Origin: Streptomyces misionensis
GTDB taxonomy: Bacteria > Actinomycetota > Actinomycetes > Streptomycetales > Streptomycetaceae
Length of the DNA: 64,000 nucleotides
Direction: 5' to 3'
Assembly (NCBI RefSeq): GCF_007896895.1
Contig: NZ_VOGW01000170.1
Location: 28,795 to 92,794, forward strand
This document shows, one piece after another, positions 46,440-55,362 of this stretch. Within the stretch, counting starts at the first letter, position 1. Each line of letters starts with the position of its first letter. Below the pieces are notes generated by a model that did no database searches, was not told the DNA's origin, and saw only the letters and a list, made by a program, of their open reading frames with translations. Made by a program: the position numbers and the translations under genes.

Positions 46440-46631
46440 GTCAACGGACTGCCACGTCAGTACTTCCCGAAAGGCACCGACCTGTCCCGGTGGTCGGCCC
46501 AGGAACTCGAAGCCGTTGCCCTCGCGATCAACAACCGGCCCCGCAAGATCCTCGGTTGGAAGACCCCCGCCGAGGTCTTCGCCGAGCAGCTACGCTCACT
46601 ACAACAGCCCGGTGTTGCAACGACCGAGTGA
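46440..46631 (+). mobile_element. IS30-family transposase C-terminal remnant
   Basis: Sixty-three codons ending at 46631: GLPRQYFPKGTDLSRWSAQE, LEAVALAINNRPRKILGWKT, PAEVFAEQL. Typical IS30 C-terminus (NxRPRK-LGWKTPxE). Confidence 0.85.
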
Positions 46632-46911
46632 ACTCGCCCATTACACCAGCCGCGAACGCACTCTGCCGACAGACCAGTTGGGCGTCCGGCTATCCGTTGA
46701 CCGCACCGGCCAGTGCTGGGACAACGCGCTGACCGAGTCGTTCTTCGCCACCCTGAAGAACGAGCTGATCGGCACCCTGCCCTGGCCGAGCAGGCCCGCC
46801 GCCCACACCGCGATCTTCGAGTGGATCGAAAGCTGGCACAACTTGCACTGACTCCACAGCAGCCTCGACTACCGCAGCCCCGCCGACTACGAAGCCGCAC
46901 CCGCAGCCTGA
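46621..46911 (+). mobile_element. IS3 OrfB C-terminal remnant
   Basis: ELAHYTSRERTLPTDQLGVR, LSVDRTGQCWDNALTESFFA (second Asp and Glu of DDE), TLKNELIG, FEWIESWHNLH, a TGA at 46849-46851 where another residue is expected, then LHSSLDYRSPADYEAAPAA. Confidence 0.8.
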
Positions 46912-46946
46912 CCACCACACCGTTGGTGTTCGTCAAAGCGGAACTA

Positions 46947-47125
46947 GCTCACTGGCCCGTCTGCGCTGGGAGACCCGCAGCCGCAGCTACGTCGAGCGAC
47001 GCATCGCCGAAGGCAAGACCCGACGCGAAGCCATCCGCTGCCTCAAACGCTACGTCGCGCGAGAGCTCTGCACGATCACCATCCGAGCCCGCACCATGCC
47101 CCAGGAGCAAGCCTTGGCGACTTGA
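46947..47125 (+). mobile_element. IS110-family C-terminal remnant
   Basis: Short end of another IS110-type transposase: LARLRWETRSRSYVERRIAE, GKTRREAIRCLKRYVAREL, stop at 47123-47125. Different from the larger IS110 remnant just upstream. Confidence 0.6.
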
Positions 47126-47180
47126 CATCGATATGGGCATCAAGACCGCCGAGTCCGATCAGGCAACCGTCGCCCTCGCA

Positions 47181-48152
47181 TCACTCCTGATGTGGGCGTG
47201 ACCTTTGGTGAAGACAACTCCTCGCGACTCGCTGCCCGGGCGCCCCGGCCGTCTTCCTCCAGGTTCCGGGTGAGACGCCTTCCCTCTTCGAGAAAGCCCG
47301 GCTCAGGGCGGTCCCGGTGTCGTAGCCAACTCTGACGGCGATCTCCTGAACACTTAGTGGGGTCTCTCGAAGCAGAACTTTCGCCCGGTACATGCGCCAT
47401 GTGGTGAGGTAGCTCAGCGGGGTGTCTCCCGTCCGTTCCTTGAACAGCATGGCGAACGCCGAGCGTGACATCCCTGCCGTTCGGGCGAGTTCGCCGACCG
47501 TCCACGAACGGCTCAGGTCTGCGTGCAACTCCTGTATGGCGAGGGCCAGCCGGGGGTCCCGGAGGGCGGCGACCCAGCCGACGCTGCCGCTCCCGACGTC
47601 CGCGCAGCAGGTTCGCAGGGCCTGGACGAAGAGCGCGTCGGACCAACGGCCCATGACGAAGCCGGCGCCGAGTCGATTGGCCGAACTCTCGTGTTCGATG
47701 AGCTCGAACGTGGCGCGCAGGAGCTCGCCGGAGGCGTCGTCCGGGGGCAACCGGAACAACGGCGGCAGGAGCGCGAAGAGCGGTTCGGCGGCGACGGCGT
47801 CGAAAGTGAAACGAGTGGAGAGTATCCGGGTCGGCTCGCCGTCGCCTCCGACTCGTACCAGGTGACCGGATGCCTGAGCCGCCAGGTCGTCGCAGTCGAG
47901 AATCTCACTGTCGTCCGCGTCTCGCAGGGTGAAGCCCACGCCCGCGCGAACCAGGAAGGAGTCGTTCGACTGCAGGCGCTGGGGACGGGCCAGGACGTCC
48001 GAGTCGAGCCGGCACGAGCCCCCTGAGATGAGGATCAGCCGGGCCAGGTGCCGTGGAGGGAACGAGATACCCCACGGCGCGTGTGCTTCCACTCGGATAT
48101 ATCGCGCGTCCTCGATCCTCATCGTGGCGAGGAGGTCGTCGACCGGATCCAT
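47181..48152 (-). CDS. AraC-family transcriptional regulator with cupin domain
   Basis: A 323-residue regulator. N-terminal AraC-binding-like cupin (HAPWGISFPPRHLARLILIS). C-terminal double HTH at about 205-305 (WTVGELARTAGMSRSAFAML, then PLSVQEIAVRVGYDTGTALS). ATG 48152. Divergent from an oxidoreductase gene with only 102 bp between, which contain two sets of inverted repeats, so it probably controls that gene. The last about 20 residues (after TWRKTAG) look unrelated and may be a read-on tail created by the neighbouring IS debris. Confidence 0.9.
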   Translation of the reverse strand: MDPVDDLLATMRIEDARYIRVEAHAPWGISFPPRHLARLILISGGSCRLDSDVLARPQRLQSNDSFLVRAGVGFTLRDADDSEILDCDDLAAQASGHLVRVGGDGEPTRILSTRFTFDAVAAEPLFALLPPLFRLPPDDASGELLRATFELIEHESSANRLGAGFVMGRWSDALFVQALRTCCADVGSGSVGWVAALRDPRLALAIQELHADLSRSWTVGELARTAGMSRSAFAMLFKERTGDTPLSYLTTWRMYRAKVLLRETPLSVQEIAVRVGYDTGTALSRAFSKREGVSPGTWRKTAGAPGQRVARSCLHQRSRPHQE

Positions 48153-48158
48153 TTACCC

Positions 48159-48233
48159 TCCTGGACTCTCTGCACCAAACAGCGGACGTAAAGATGCGAA
48201 TCGTCCAGGACCGTCAGCCTACCGTGGCGGTAG
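48159..48233. promoter_or_regulatory. inverted repeats in the araC/oxidoreductase intergenic region
   Basis: TCCTGGAC at 48159-48166 pairs with GTCCAGGA at 48203-48210 (36-bp spacing). A second palindrome, CTACCG-TGG-CGGTAG, lies at 48219-48233, just upstream of the oxidoreductase start. Spaced half-sites suit an AraC-type dimer. Confidence 0.5.
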
Positions 48234-48254
48234 TTCACGAAAGAGAGGCTGCGA

Positions 48255-49234
48255 ATGCGCGCATTCAAGGTGCGGGCGGGTGGTGGTCTGGCGCTCACCA
48301 CCGACTGCCCGGTACCCGATCCGTCGGCGGGTGAAGTGCTGGTGAAGGTCAGGGCCACCTCCCTCAATGCCCGCGATCGACTCATCGTCTCCGGCAGCTA
48401 CTCCGTCGACGTACAGGGGCGCGTCCCGCTCTCCGACGGCGCGGGCGTCGTCGAAGCCGTCGGGGACGGGTCTCGCGGTTCCGGGTCGGTGATCGTGTCG
48501 TGGGCACCTTCCATCCCAGCTGGCTGTACGGCCCGTTTCCCGGATGGGGAGAACTGCGTGGCACACAGCGCGACGGGTGGCTCACCGATCACGTCGTCCT
48601 CGACCAGCAGAGCCTGGTCCCCGTCCCCGACCAACTGTCCTTCGAGGAGGCAGCCACACTGCCGTGCGCCGCACTCACTGCGTGGTCGGCGGTGGCTGGG
48701 GTCGGGCCGGGCGACACCCTGCTTGTCCAGGGCTCGGGCGGCGTGTCGGTCTTCGCGCTGCAGTTCGCCCGTCTGGCCGGCGCACGTGTGGTGGCCACGA
48801 CGTCCGACGACGACAAGGCCGAACGCCTCCGCGCCCTTGGCGCAGCCGACATCGTCAACTACAAGGAGACACCTCGATGGGGTGCGCAGGTGCGGGAGCT
48901 CACCAACGGCGGCGCCCGTCGCGTCCTGGAGATCGGCGGCGCCGGCACCCTCCCACAGTCCATCGAGGCCGTCGCCTACGGCGGCCAGATCGCCCTTGTC
49001 GGCAACCTTGCGTCAGGTAACGACATGGACGTGACTCACTTCTTCCGCCGGGCCGCAACCCTCAGGTCGATCAGCGTGGGTAGTCGCAGCGACTTCGAGC
49101 AGATGAACGAGGCCCTCGGCCGAAGTCGTCTCCGGCCCGTCGTCGACCGCGTCTTCCCCTTCAACCAGGCATCGGAGGCCTTCGCCCACTTCGAGCGGGG
49201 ACCGCGCTTCGGAAAGGTCGTCATCAGCCACTGA
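48255..49234 (+). pseudogene. NAD(P)-dependent zinc-type alcohol dehydrogenase/quinone oxidoreductase, frameshifted
   Basis: MDR-superfamily enzyme of about 326 residues when repaired. N-terminal GroES-like domain (GEVLVKVRATSLNARDRLIV, VPLSDGAGVVEAVGDG). Rossmann domain (LLVQGSGGVSVFALQFARLA, AERLRALGAADIVNYKETP). No structural zinc Cys cluster is evident, so the quinone-reductase branch is likelier. Near 48468 one base is lacking; the expected VSRFRVGDRVVGTFHP continues in the next frame. ATG 48255. Divergent from and probably regulated by the AraC protein. Confidence 0.8.
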
Positions 49235-49235
49235 G

Positions 49236-49400
49236 CCGGCGTCCACCGACCACGCCAGAGGCCTCGTCGACCGCGAGCTCTACCTGCCCAAGTCCTGGGC
49301 CAAGGACCGTGAGCGGTGCCGGGAGGCGAAGATCCCCGACGAGCGCACCTTCGCGACCAAAGGAGAGCTGGCCAGGGACATCGGCCGTCGCGCATGCACT
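49236..49400 (+). mobile_element. IS701-family transposase internal remnant
   Basis: ASTDHARGLVDRELYLPKSW, AKDRERCREAKIPDERTFAT, KGELARDI: the central catalytic region of an IS701 transposase, without start or end. The 49401-49611 stretch holds no gene I can support. Confidence 0.7.
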
Positions 49401-49611
49401 GGCTGTCGAGGGTGGCTTGCTGCTGGGCGCGGGCAAGGTAGCGGTTGACGTGCCCTACGTGGTGCTGGACCAGAGCCATCAGCTCCTGAGGTACCGCCTC
49501 GCTGGTCGGCTGCGGGGCCGGCGTTGCGACGCGCACGCCCGGCGCCGCAGGAAGCCTGTCCGGTACTCGCTGCAGCCCCTCGGGCTGCTGAGGGGTCGGG
49601 GGATCTCACTC

Positions 49612-49641
49612 GGCGGCGGCACCCATTCTGGTGCCGCCGCC
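49612..49641 (-). terminator. hairpin terminator of the MFS-amidohydrolase operon
   Basis: A perfect 12-bp stem (49612-49623 with 49630-49641, loop CATTCT) 10 bp downstream of the amidohydrolase stop. Confidence 0.8.
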
Positions 49642-49651
49642 GTCGCTCGCT

Positions 49652-50863
49652 TCAGTTCTGACGGGTGCCGCGGCGCCAGATGGACCTGATGTCGAGGGTG
49701 TGGTCGATGGTGCTCTGGGGGTCGCCGTTGACGAGGAGGAGGTCGGCGCGCAGTCCGGGGGCGATGCGGCCTCGGTCGGTGAGGTTGTAGCGGCGGGCGG
49801 GGATGGCGGTGGCAGCGGTGAGTGCCGCGGTGGGGGTTAGCCCGGCCTGGACGAGCAGGGCGAGTTCGTGGTGGATGCTGACGCCGTGGGCGACACCTCC
49901 GTGGGTGGGAACGGGGACGGAGGAGTCGGTGCCGGCGAGGATGTCGACGTTGGACTGGTGGAGGGCGGAGACGCTGTCGAGGACGTGCTGGAAGTCGCCT
50001 TGCGGGTAGGTGTTGAACGTGCCGCGGAGCGTCTGGGCCCATTCGTGAGTGAGGCGGGGGGCGACGCGGGGGTCGTCAGCGAGGTGGGCGCCGTTGTGGC
50101 CCATCAGGGATGCGGTGATGACGAGGCAGGGGGCGACGAACACGTCGGCGTCGGCGAGCGCGAGGACGATGGCTTCGTCGGCTCGCTGGTCGATGAAGAG
50201 GTGGGCGAGGCCGTCGACGCCGACGTCGAGGGCCTGGCGGGTGGCGTCCAGGGTGATGGCGTGGGCGATGACCTTGAGGCCGAGCGCGTGTGCCTCCTCG
50301 ACGCCGGCTTTGATGGTGGCGGGGTCGATCATGGGCAGCCCGGGGTGGCCCATGATGGCGCCGTCTTCGATCATGACCTTGATGTAGTCGGCTCCGGCCT
50401 GGGCGAATGCCTGGACGTGGGCGCGGGCCTGGTCAGGGGTGGCGACCGAGGGCATCTCCCAGCCCTTGTGCTCGCCGGCCGTCGGGTCGTGCTCGCCGAG
50501 CCCTTCCATCAGCTCGCTGGGGTGGCCGCCCTTGGCCATCAGAGCGATCAGGGCCGAGCGCACGTCGGCGATGGTGTCGTCCTCGTTGACCTCGGTGCGC
50601 TGTTCGGGTGTCCAGTAGCCCTGCATCTCCAGCTCGGTGGTGACGCCGAAGCGCAGCGCGAGGGCGAGGCTGTCCTTGTTGGTGTGTACGTGAGCGTCGA
50701 TGAGGCCGGGCAGCAGCGTCGCGCCGGAGCCGTCGACTACTGCCGCGTCGTCGGGGACGGGGCCGCCGACGGAGGCGATGGTGGCGCCGTTGACCACCAC
50801 GTCGGTGACGCCGAGGTCCTGCTGCCCGTCGAAGACGCGGGCGCCGGTGATGACGAAGCTCAT
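49652..50863 (-). CDS. amidohydrolase family protein
   Basis: A 403-residue metal-dependent amidohydrolase of the imidazolonepropionase/prolidase-like branch. Metal ligands are visible: LIDAHVHT (HxH), the Lys in YIKVMIEDG, His in VIAHAIT, His in LAHLFID and Asp in LAGTDSSVP. The N- and C-terminal strands form the usual beta sandwich (MSFVITGARVFDG, RADLLLVNGDP). Cytoplasmic. Second gene of an operon behind a DHA2 exporter; the pair would degrade and expel a toxic amide-type compound under TetR control. Confidence 0.9.
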   Translation of the reverse strand: MSFVITGARVFDGQQDLGVTDVVVNGATIASVGGPVPDDAAVVDGSGATLLPGLIDAHVHTNKDSLALALRFGVTTELEMQGYWTPEQRTEVNEDDTIADVRSALIALMAKGGHPSELMEGLGEHDPTAGEHKGWEMPSVATPDQARAHVQAFAQAGADYIKVMIEDGAIMGHPGLPMIDPATIKAGVEEAHALGLKVIAHAITLDATRQALDVGVDGLAHLFIDQRADEAIVLALADADVFVAPCLVITASLMGHNGAHLADDPRVAPRLTHEWAQTLRGTFNTYPQGDFQHVLDSVSALHQSNVDILAGTDSSVPVPTHGGVAHGVSIHHELALLVQAGLTPTAALTAATAIPARRYNLTDRGRIAPGLRADLLLVNGDPQSTIDHTLDIRSIWRRGTRQN

Positions 50864-50908
50864 AAGTGTCCTTTTGTGAAGAGGTTCGGGTCGGGAGGGA
50901 GGCAGTGG

Positions 50909-52465
50909 TCAGGAGGCCGCGGTGGTCGGCTCCGCGGGCTTGGCGGGGGCGCTGCCGGGCTTGCCGCGCAACGGGACCTCGTTGATGAGCACCGACGCCG
51001 CGAGGGCGGCGAGTGCGATCAGCGTGCCGGTGAGGAAAATCAGGTGTGTGGCGTGTGCGACGTCGTTGATGTATGTCTGGCGGGCGGCGGCGGACAGGTG
51101 CTCGATGGCGCCGGACGGGCTGCCCTCGCCGGGCTGCTGGGGGGCGCCGGCCACGGCTCCGGTGAACAGGGAGGCGAAGACGGCGATGCCGAGCGAGCCG
51201 CCGAGGTTGCGGAAGAGGTTGGTGGCGGCTGAGGCGGAGCCGATGTCACGCAGCTCGACGGCGTTCTGGGCGATGGTGTTGGACATCTGCAGCGTGAATC
51301 CGGTGCCCGCGCCCACGATCGCCATGTAGGCCGAGGTCGCTAGGCGCGAGGTGTCGGCGCCCATGGTGGACAGCAGGCCCATCCCCGCGACCAGGAAGAC
51401 GGATCCCAGGATCGGGAAGATCCTGTAGCGGCCGGTGGCGGTCATGACCTTGCCCGCGATGTTCGAGGTGATCAGCGTGCCGATCATCATCGGCAGCAGG
51501 AGCAGGCCGGAGTTGGAGGCCGAGGCGCCCTGCGCAACCTGCTGGTACAGCGGCAGGTACAGGGTGGACCCGAACAGGGCGACACCGGTAACGGTGAGCA
51601 GGACCGCGGCCAGCGGGAAGTTGCGGTGCCCGCTGTAGATGCGTGGCGGCATCAGCGGCTCGGCGACGCGGCGCTCGGTGGAGATGAATGCGGTCAGCAG
51701 GGCGACGGCGAGGACGGCGAGGGTGATGATCTGCCACGAGCCCCAGGCGTAGGTGCTGCCCGCCCAGGTCGCGGCCATGATGACCGCGGAGATTGCGCCG
51801 GTCAGGAACGTGATGCCGCACCAGTCCATGGTGACCTTGCCATGCCGCTTGGCGGCCGGGACGCGCAGCGTGATCCAGCACCAGGCGACGCAGATCAGGC
51901 CGATGGGCACGTTGATGTAGAAGGCCCAGCGCCAGCCGAGGTGACTGGTGACGAAACCGCCCAGCAGCGGGCCGCCGAGCTGGCCGATGGCCATGACGGC
52001 GGCGACCATGCCCTGGTAGCGGCCCCGCTCCCGCGGCGGCAGCAGCGCCCCCATCAGGGCGAACGCGCCCGCTCCCATGCCGCCTGCGCCCAGGCCCTGG
52101 ATGACACGGAAGACGATCAGCCAGGTCATCGACGGGGTGAGGCCGCACAGGACCGACGTGATCAGGAACACCACGATCGCGGCGAGAAACACGGTCTTGC
52201 GGTTGAACAGGTCACCGAGCTTGCCCCAAACCGGCGTGGAGCAGGCGGTGGCCAGGGTGTAGCCGGTCACCACCCACGACATGTGGTTCAGCCCGCCGAG
52301 GTCGCCGACGACGGAAGGCATGGCAGTGCCGACGATGAGCGCGTCGAGCATGGACAGCAGAAGGGCCAGCATGATGCCGAGCAGGACCCAGCGGACGTTT
52401 TTGGGGACTTCGACGGCGTCTGTCGTCGCGGCCTGGGGGTCGAGCCCGGAGGAGGGGGACGCCAT
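50909..52465 (-). CDS. DHA2-type MFS multidrug exporter (14 TM)
   Basis: A 518-residue proton-driven exporter of the EmrB/QacA type. Fourteen hydrophobic segments, starting WVLLGIMLALLLSMLDALIV with the D in LDALIVGTAMP. Motif A is GKLGDLFNRKTVF; motif C-like GAGGMGAGAFALMGALLP, then PRERGRYQG. ATG 52465. The promoter region contains two copies of the palindrome CGAAC-N2-GTTCG, matching one in front of the TetR gene at 53400. Confidence 0.92.
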   Translation of the reverse strand: MASPSSGLDPQAATTDAVEVPKNVRWVLLGIMLALLLSMLDALIVGTAMPSVVGDLGGLNHMSWVVTGYTLATACSTPVWGKLGDLFNRKTVFLAAIVVFLITSVLCGLTPSMTWLIVFRVIQGLGAGGMGAGAFALMGALLPPRERGRYQGMVAAVMAIGQLGGPLLGGFVTSHLGWRWAFYINVPIGLICVAWCWITLRVPAAKRHGKVTMDWCGITFLTGAISAVIMAATWAGSTYAWGSWQIITLAVLAVALLTAFISTERRVAEPLMPPRIYSGHRNFPLAAVLLTVTGVALFGSTLYLPLYQQVAQGASASNSGLLLLPMMIGTLITSNIAGKVMTATGRYRIFPILGSVFLVAGMGLLSTMGADTSRLATSAYMAIVGAGTGFTLQMSNTIAQNAVELRDIGSASAATNLFRNLGGSLGIAVFASLFTGAVAGAPQQPGEGSPSGAIEHLSAAARQTYINDVAHATHLIFLTGTLIALAALAASVLINEVPLRGKPGSAPAKPAEPTTAAS

Positions 52466-52523
52466 GGCAAATCACCCCTTTCAGGGCAGTAACGGGTCTG
52501 TCGGAACGACCCTCCCACCGTAG

Positions 52524-52550
52524 CGAACGTGTTCGTGACGAACAAGTTCG
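52524..52550. promoter_or_regulatory. tandem TetR-type operators in front of the MFS operon
   Basis: CGAACGTGTTCG at 52524-52535 and CGAACAAGTTCG at 52539-52550, both of form CGAAC-N2-GTTCG, centres 15 bp apart, 59-86 bp upstream of the exporter start. Confidence 0.75.
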
Positions 52551-52682
52551 TGGCAGATCGCCGGTCACCTCACTCCACCAGGCCATGGCGGCCCTACGTG
52601 ACGAATGTCGGCAAACGATGTATTTCGGTCATCGGTGGATGGGCGCGCCACGGTGCGGCGCACACGGACGAACCCAGGACGG

Positions 52683-53370
52683 GATGACGGAGAAGCAGCG
52701 GCGCGCGCACGCGGGCGGCGAAGCCGTCACTGAGCCTGGAGGCGTTCACCGCGGCGGGGCTCGGACTGCTGGAGCGCGAGGGCATGGAGGCGGTCACCCC
52801 GCGCCGCCTGGCCAAAGAGCTGCAGACTGGGCCCGCGTCCCTGTATGCCTGCGTGCGCACCCTGCAGATACGGCGTGCTCTCGTCCTGGACCGGATGCTG
52901 GCCGACGTCGACCTCCACCCCGCCTCGACGGCGATCCCCGCGCCCGGCTGGAGGCAATCTGCACCTCCTACCTGCACGTGCTGCTGCGCCACGACGGACT
53001 CGCCCGGCTCGCGGCCGGCGTGCTGCCCCATGGCCAAGAACGCCATCGCCCTGACCGACAGGGGGGCCTGGGCTGTCTGCCCGCCACCGGCCTGCCCCCC
53101 CCTACGCGCCGCCTGGGGCTACGACGCGCTGATGCTCCACGTCACCTCTATCGCCGCCGAATTGGACCGGCGGCGCAGCCAGCGCGACCCCGTCGACCGC
53201 GCCCGAAACGCCCATGAAGACGGCGCCGACAAGCGCTTCCGCCACGCCAGTGCCTGCACAAGGAGCCGTTCGCCCGCACCCCGGCGCAGCGCGTCTCGTG
53301 GGCGCTGGACGTCGTGCTGACCGGCATCGCCGCCGCCCGGGAGCCCGAGGCAGTAACGGACGCGTTCGCT
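52683..53370 (+). pseudogene. degenerate TetR-family regulator
   Basis: Pieces of a TetR with the same C-terminal type as the next gene. FTAAGLGLLEREGMEAVTPR, RLAKELQTGPASLYACVRTL (HTH), then frame changes (LEAICTSYLHVLLRHDGLAR, AAGVLPHGQERH; YDALMLHVTSIAAELDRR) and a last frame with SWALDVVLTGIAAAREPEAV. At least three frameshifts over 690 bp. It probably was a paralogue of the regulator at 53400. Confidence 0.7.
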
Positions 53371-53371
53371 T

Positions 53372-53383
53372 CGAACACGTTCG
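53372..53383. promoter_or_regulatory. TetR-type operator in front of tetR
   Basis: CGAACACGTTCG, the third copy of the CGAAC-N2-GTTCG palindrome, 16 bp before the TetR start codon at 53400. Confidence 0.75.
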
Positions 53384-53399
53384 GACGTAGGGTCGGAGC

Positions 53400-54080
53400 A
53401 TGCCGACCCCTCACAACCGCCGCGAGCGCCCCGCCAAGCCCGCCCTCACCCTCACGGGCATCATCGACACCGCCGTGTCGATCATGGAGCAGGAGGGCCT
53501 GCAGCGCGTCACCATGCGCCGCCTGGCACAGGCCCTGGACACCGGGCCGGCCTCGCTGTACGTCTACGTCGCCAACACTGCCGAGCTCCACGCGGCGATC
53601 CTGGAACGCCTCTTGGGCCACGTCGACCTGACGGCCGCCCACTCGGACGAGGGCAACTGGCGCACCAGGCTGGACGCGGTCCTCGCCAGCTACGAGCAGG
53701 TGCTCTTCTCCCATCCCGCCCTCGCAATGGCCGCGCTCACCGCACGCCCCAACGGCGACAACTACCTCACGCTGCTCGATACCCTCCTCGCCCTGCTCGC
53801 CGAAGGCGGCGTCCCCGACCTTCAGGCCGCCTGGGGCGTCGACATCCTGCTGCAGAGCGCCACCGCCTCCGCCGCCGAACACTCCGTACGCCGCGAGGAC
53901 GCGGCCGCCGACGCGGAATGGGCCCAACTGCGCCGCACGCTCACCGACGCCCCGCCCGCCCGCTTCCCGCACGTCCACGCCCAGAGCGGCAACCTCCTGT
54001 CCGGCACCCCCATCGAGCGCCGGCGCTGGAGCGTGGACATGCTCCTCAACGGCATTCTCGCCACGCATCCCGCCCCGTGA
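53400..54080 (+). CDS. TetR-family regulator of the MFS-amidohydrolase operon
   Basis: A 226-residue repressor. HTH at about 18-60 (IIDTAVSIMEQEGLQRVTMR, RLAQALDTGPASLYVYVANT) followed by a TetR_C ligand domain (WRTRLDAVLASYEQVLFSHP). ATG 53400. It faces away from the exporter operon with the relic tetR between. Matching palindromes in its own promoter and in the exporter promoter (one and two copies) indicate autorepression plus control of export. Confidence 0.9.
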   Translation: MPTPHNRRERPAKPALTLTGIIDTAVSIMEQEGLQRVTMRRLAQALDTGPASLYVYVANTAELHAAILERLLGHVDLTAAHSDEGNWRTRLDAVLASYEQVLFSHPALAMAALTARPNGDNYLTLLDTLLALLAEGGVPDLQAAWGVDILLQSATASAAEHSVRREDAAADAEWAQLRRTLTDAPPARFPHVHAQSGNLLSGTPIERRRWSVDMLLNGILATHPAP

Positions 54081-54199
54081 CGCACGCGTCCGCCCCGAAG
54101 CGAAGCCCCGTTATCTTCTTCGCGGTCCTGCAAGAGGGCCGCCGGCCTCCGGGCCCGGCATGACTGTTGCCCCCTGTCGAAGTCGATGACCCGGGGGGT

Positions 54200-54505
54200 G
54201 GTGTCACCGGGCCCGAGGGGTGCCGTCAAAGACGCTGTTGAGAGGTCCGACCGCCGCCTGACCGGGCGCAATGCCCGGTCGCTCACGGGCGGCAGGTCTG
54301 CATAACGTGGATGCGCGAGTACGGCCCCGACACCCAGGTCAGCACAGGTCGAGCAAGTGGGGGCACGATGGCGACACCAGCGGCGTGGGGCTCTTCCTCG
54401 GCCTGGACGTCGGCAAGAGCGCACACCACGGCCACGGGCTGACCCCGGCCGGGAAGAAGGTATTCGACAACCCCTGCCCAACGGTGAGCAGAAGCTGGGG
54501 GCGGT
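54200..54505 (+). mobile_element. IS110-family left end: hairpin region plus N-terminal transposase fragment
   Basis: Start of an IS110-type element. From 54385 it encodes VGLFLGLDVGKSAHHGHGLT, then PAGKKVFDN (RuvC-like start with the first Asp in LGLDVGKS); a frame change leads to PLPNGEQKLGAV before the match ends near 54505. The upstream non-coding part contains a perfect stem GACCGGGC/GCCCGGTC (54260-54267 with 54273-54280), as in the 5' stem-loop region of IS110 bridge RNAs. The rest of the element is missing. Confidence 0.65.
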
Positions 54506-55137
54506 CCGCGGTGTGGATACCGCCCGGCGCGGTGCACCGGTGGGATGACATCGCCGACGTGGCAGGGCACCTCGTGCTGTTCGTGCCGACCGCGCCGGTC
54601 ACTCACGCCAGCCGAGAACTGGCTGCCTCATCTGACCCGGCCGCGCACTGGAGCATCCCCGATGCCGACTGGCCCTTCGTCGACACGGGGCGCAGCCATA
54701 TCCTCCTCGAAGCATCCGCCCCATCCAGTGGCTCCCGGACAGAGCTGCCCGGAATCCTGCTCTCCGCGCTCATCACCCGGCTGCACCCGCCGCATGCCGA
54801 AGCGCGGCTCACCCCTCATGTGTTCCGGTTGTTCCGCTCCAGCGTCGAAGCGCACTTCCGGCAGCACCACGACGCCGGCTTCTACGCCCGTGCGCTGGGA
54901 TACGCGCCCCGCACCCTCTCACGAGCGGTGCAGCAGGCCACCGGCCGTACCGCGAAGGCGTACATCGTCGAACGGATCGTCCTGGAGGCCAAACGGCTCC
55001 TCGCACACGACCGCCTCACCGCCGCCCGCTGCGCCGACGTACTCGGTTTCCCCGACGCGTCCAGCTTCTCGGTGTTCTTCCGCAAGGCGACAGGCATGCG
55101 CCCGGGCGCGTGGCAGGCGACGGTGGCCGCCGAGTGA
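54506..55137 (+). pseudogene. AraC-family regulator, 5' part replaced by IS110
   Basis: C-terminal about 210 residues of a regulator with AraC-type HTH: partial cupin (AVWIPPGAVHRWDDIADVAG, HLVLFVPTAP), then HTHs (FYARALGYAPRTLSRAVQQA, TGRTAKAYIVERIVLEAKRL, AARCADVLGFPDASSFSVFF). The open frame continues upstream into the IS110 fragment and could give a fusion protein starting at GTG 54385 or ATG 54271. The original start is lost. 55138-55362 holds no supported gene. Confidence 0.7.
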
Positions 55138-55362
55138 GGGCGTCCGGCTCAGAGTCCTTGGGGGCTTCTTCCACCAAGATTCGCTCGATGTGAACGAACC
55201 CGCGGTTCCGCCCGTGCCGGTCTTTGGCGCCGATGCCTCAGGAAGCGGCGCGGCATGCGGGTCGTCCGGCCTCTCGTGCAGAACGTGCGTGAAGGCAGCC
55301 GTCATGTACAGGTTGGCAGCGAGGCGGTCGGCAAAGGCGCAGGCGGCTCATGTCCGCGACCG

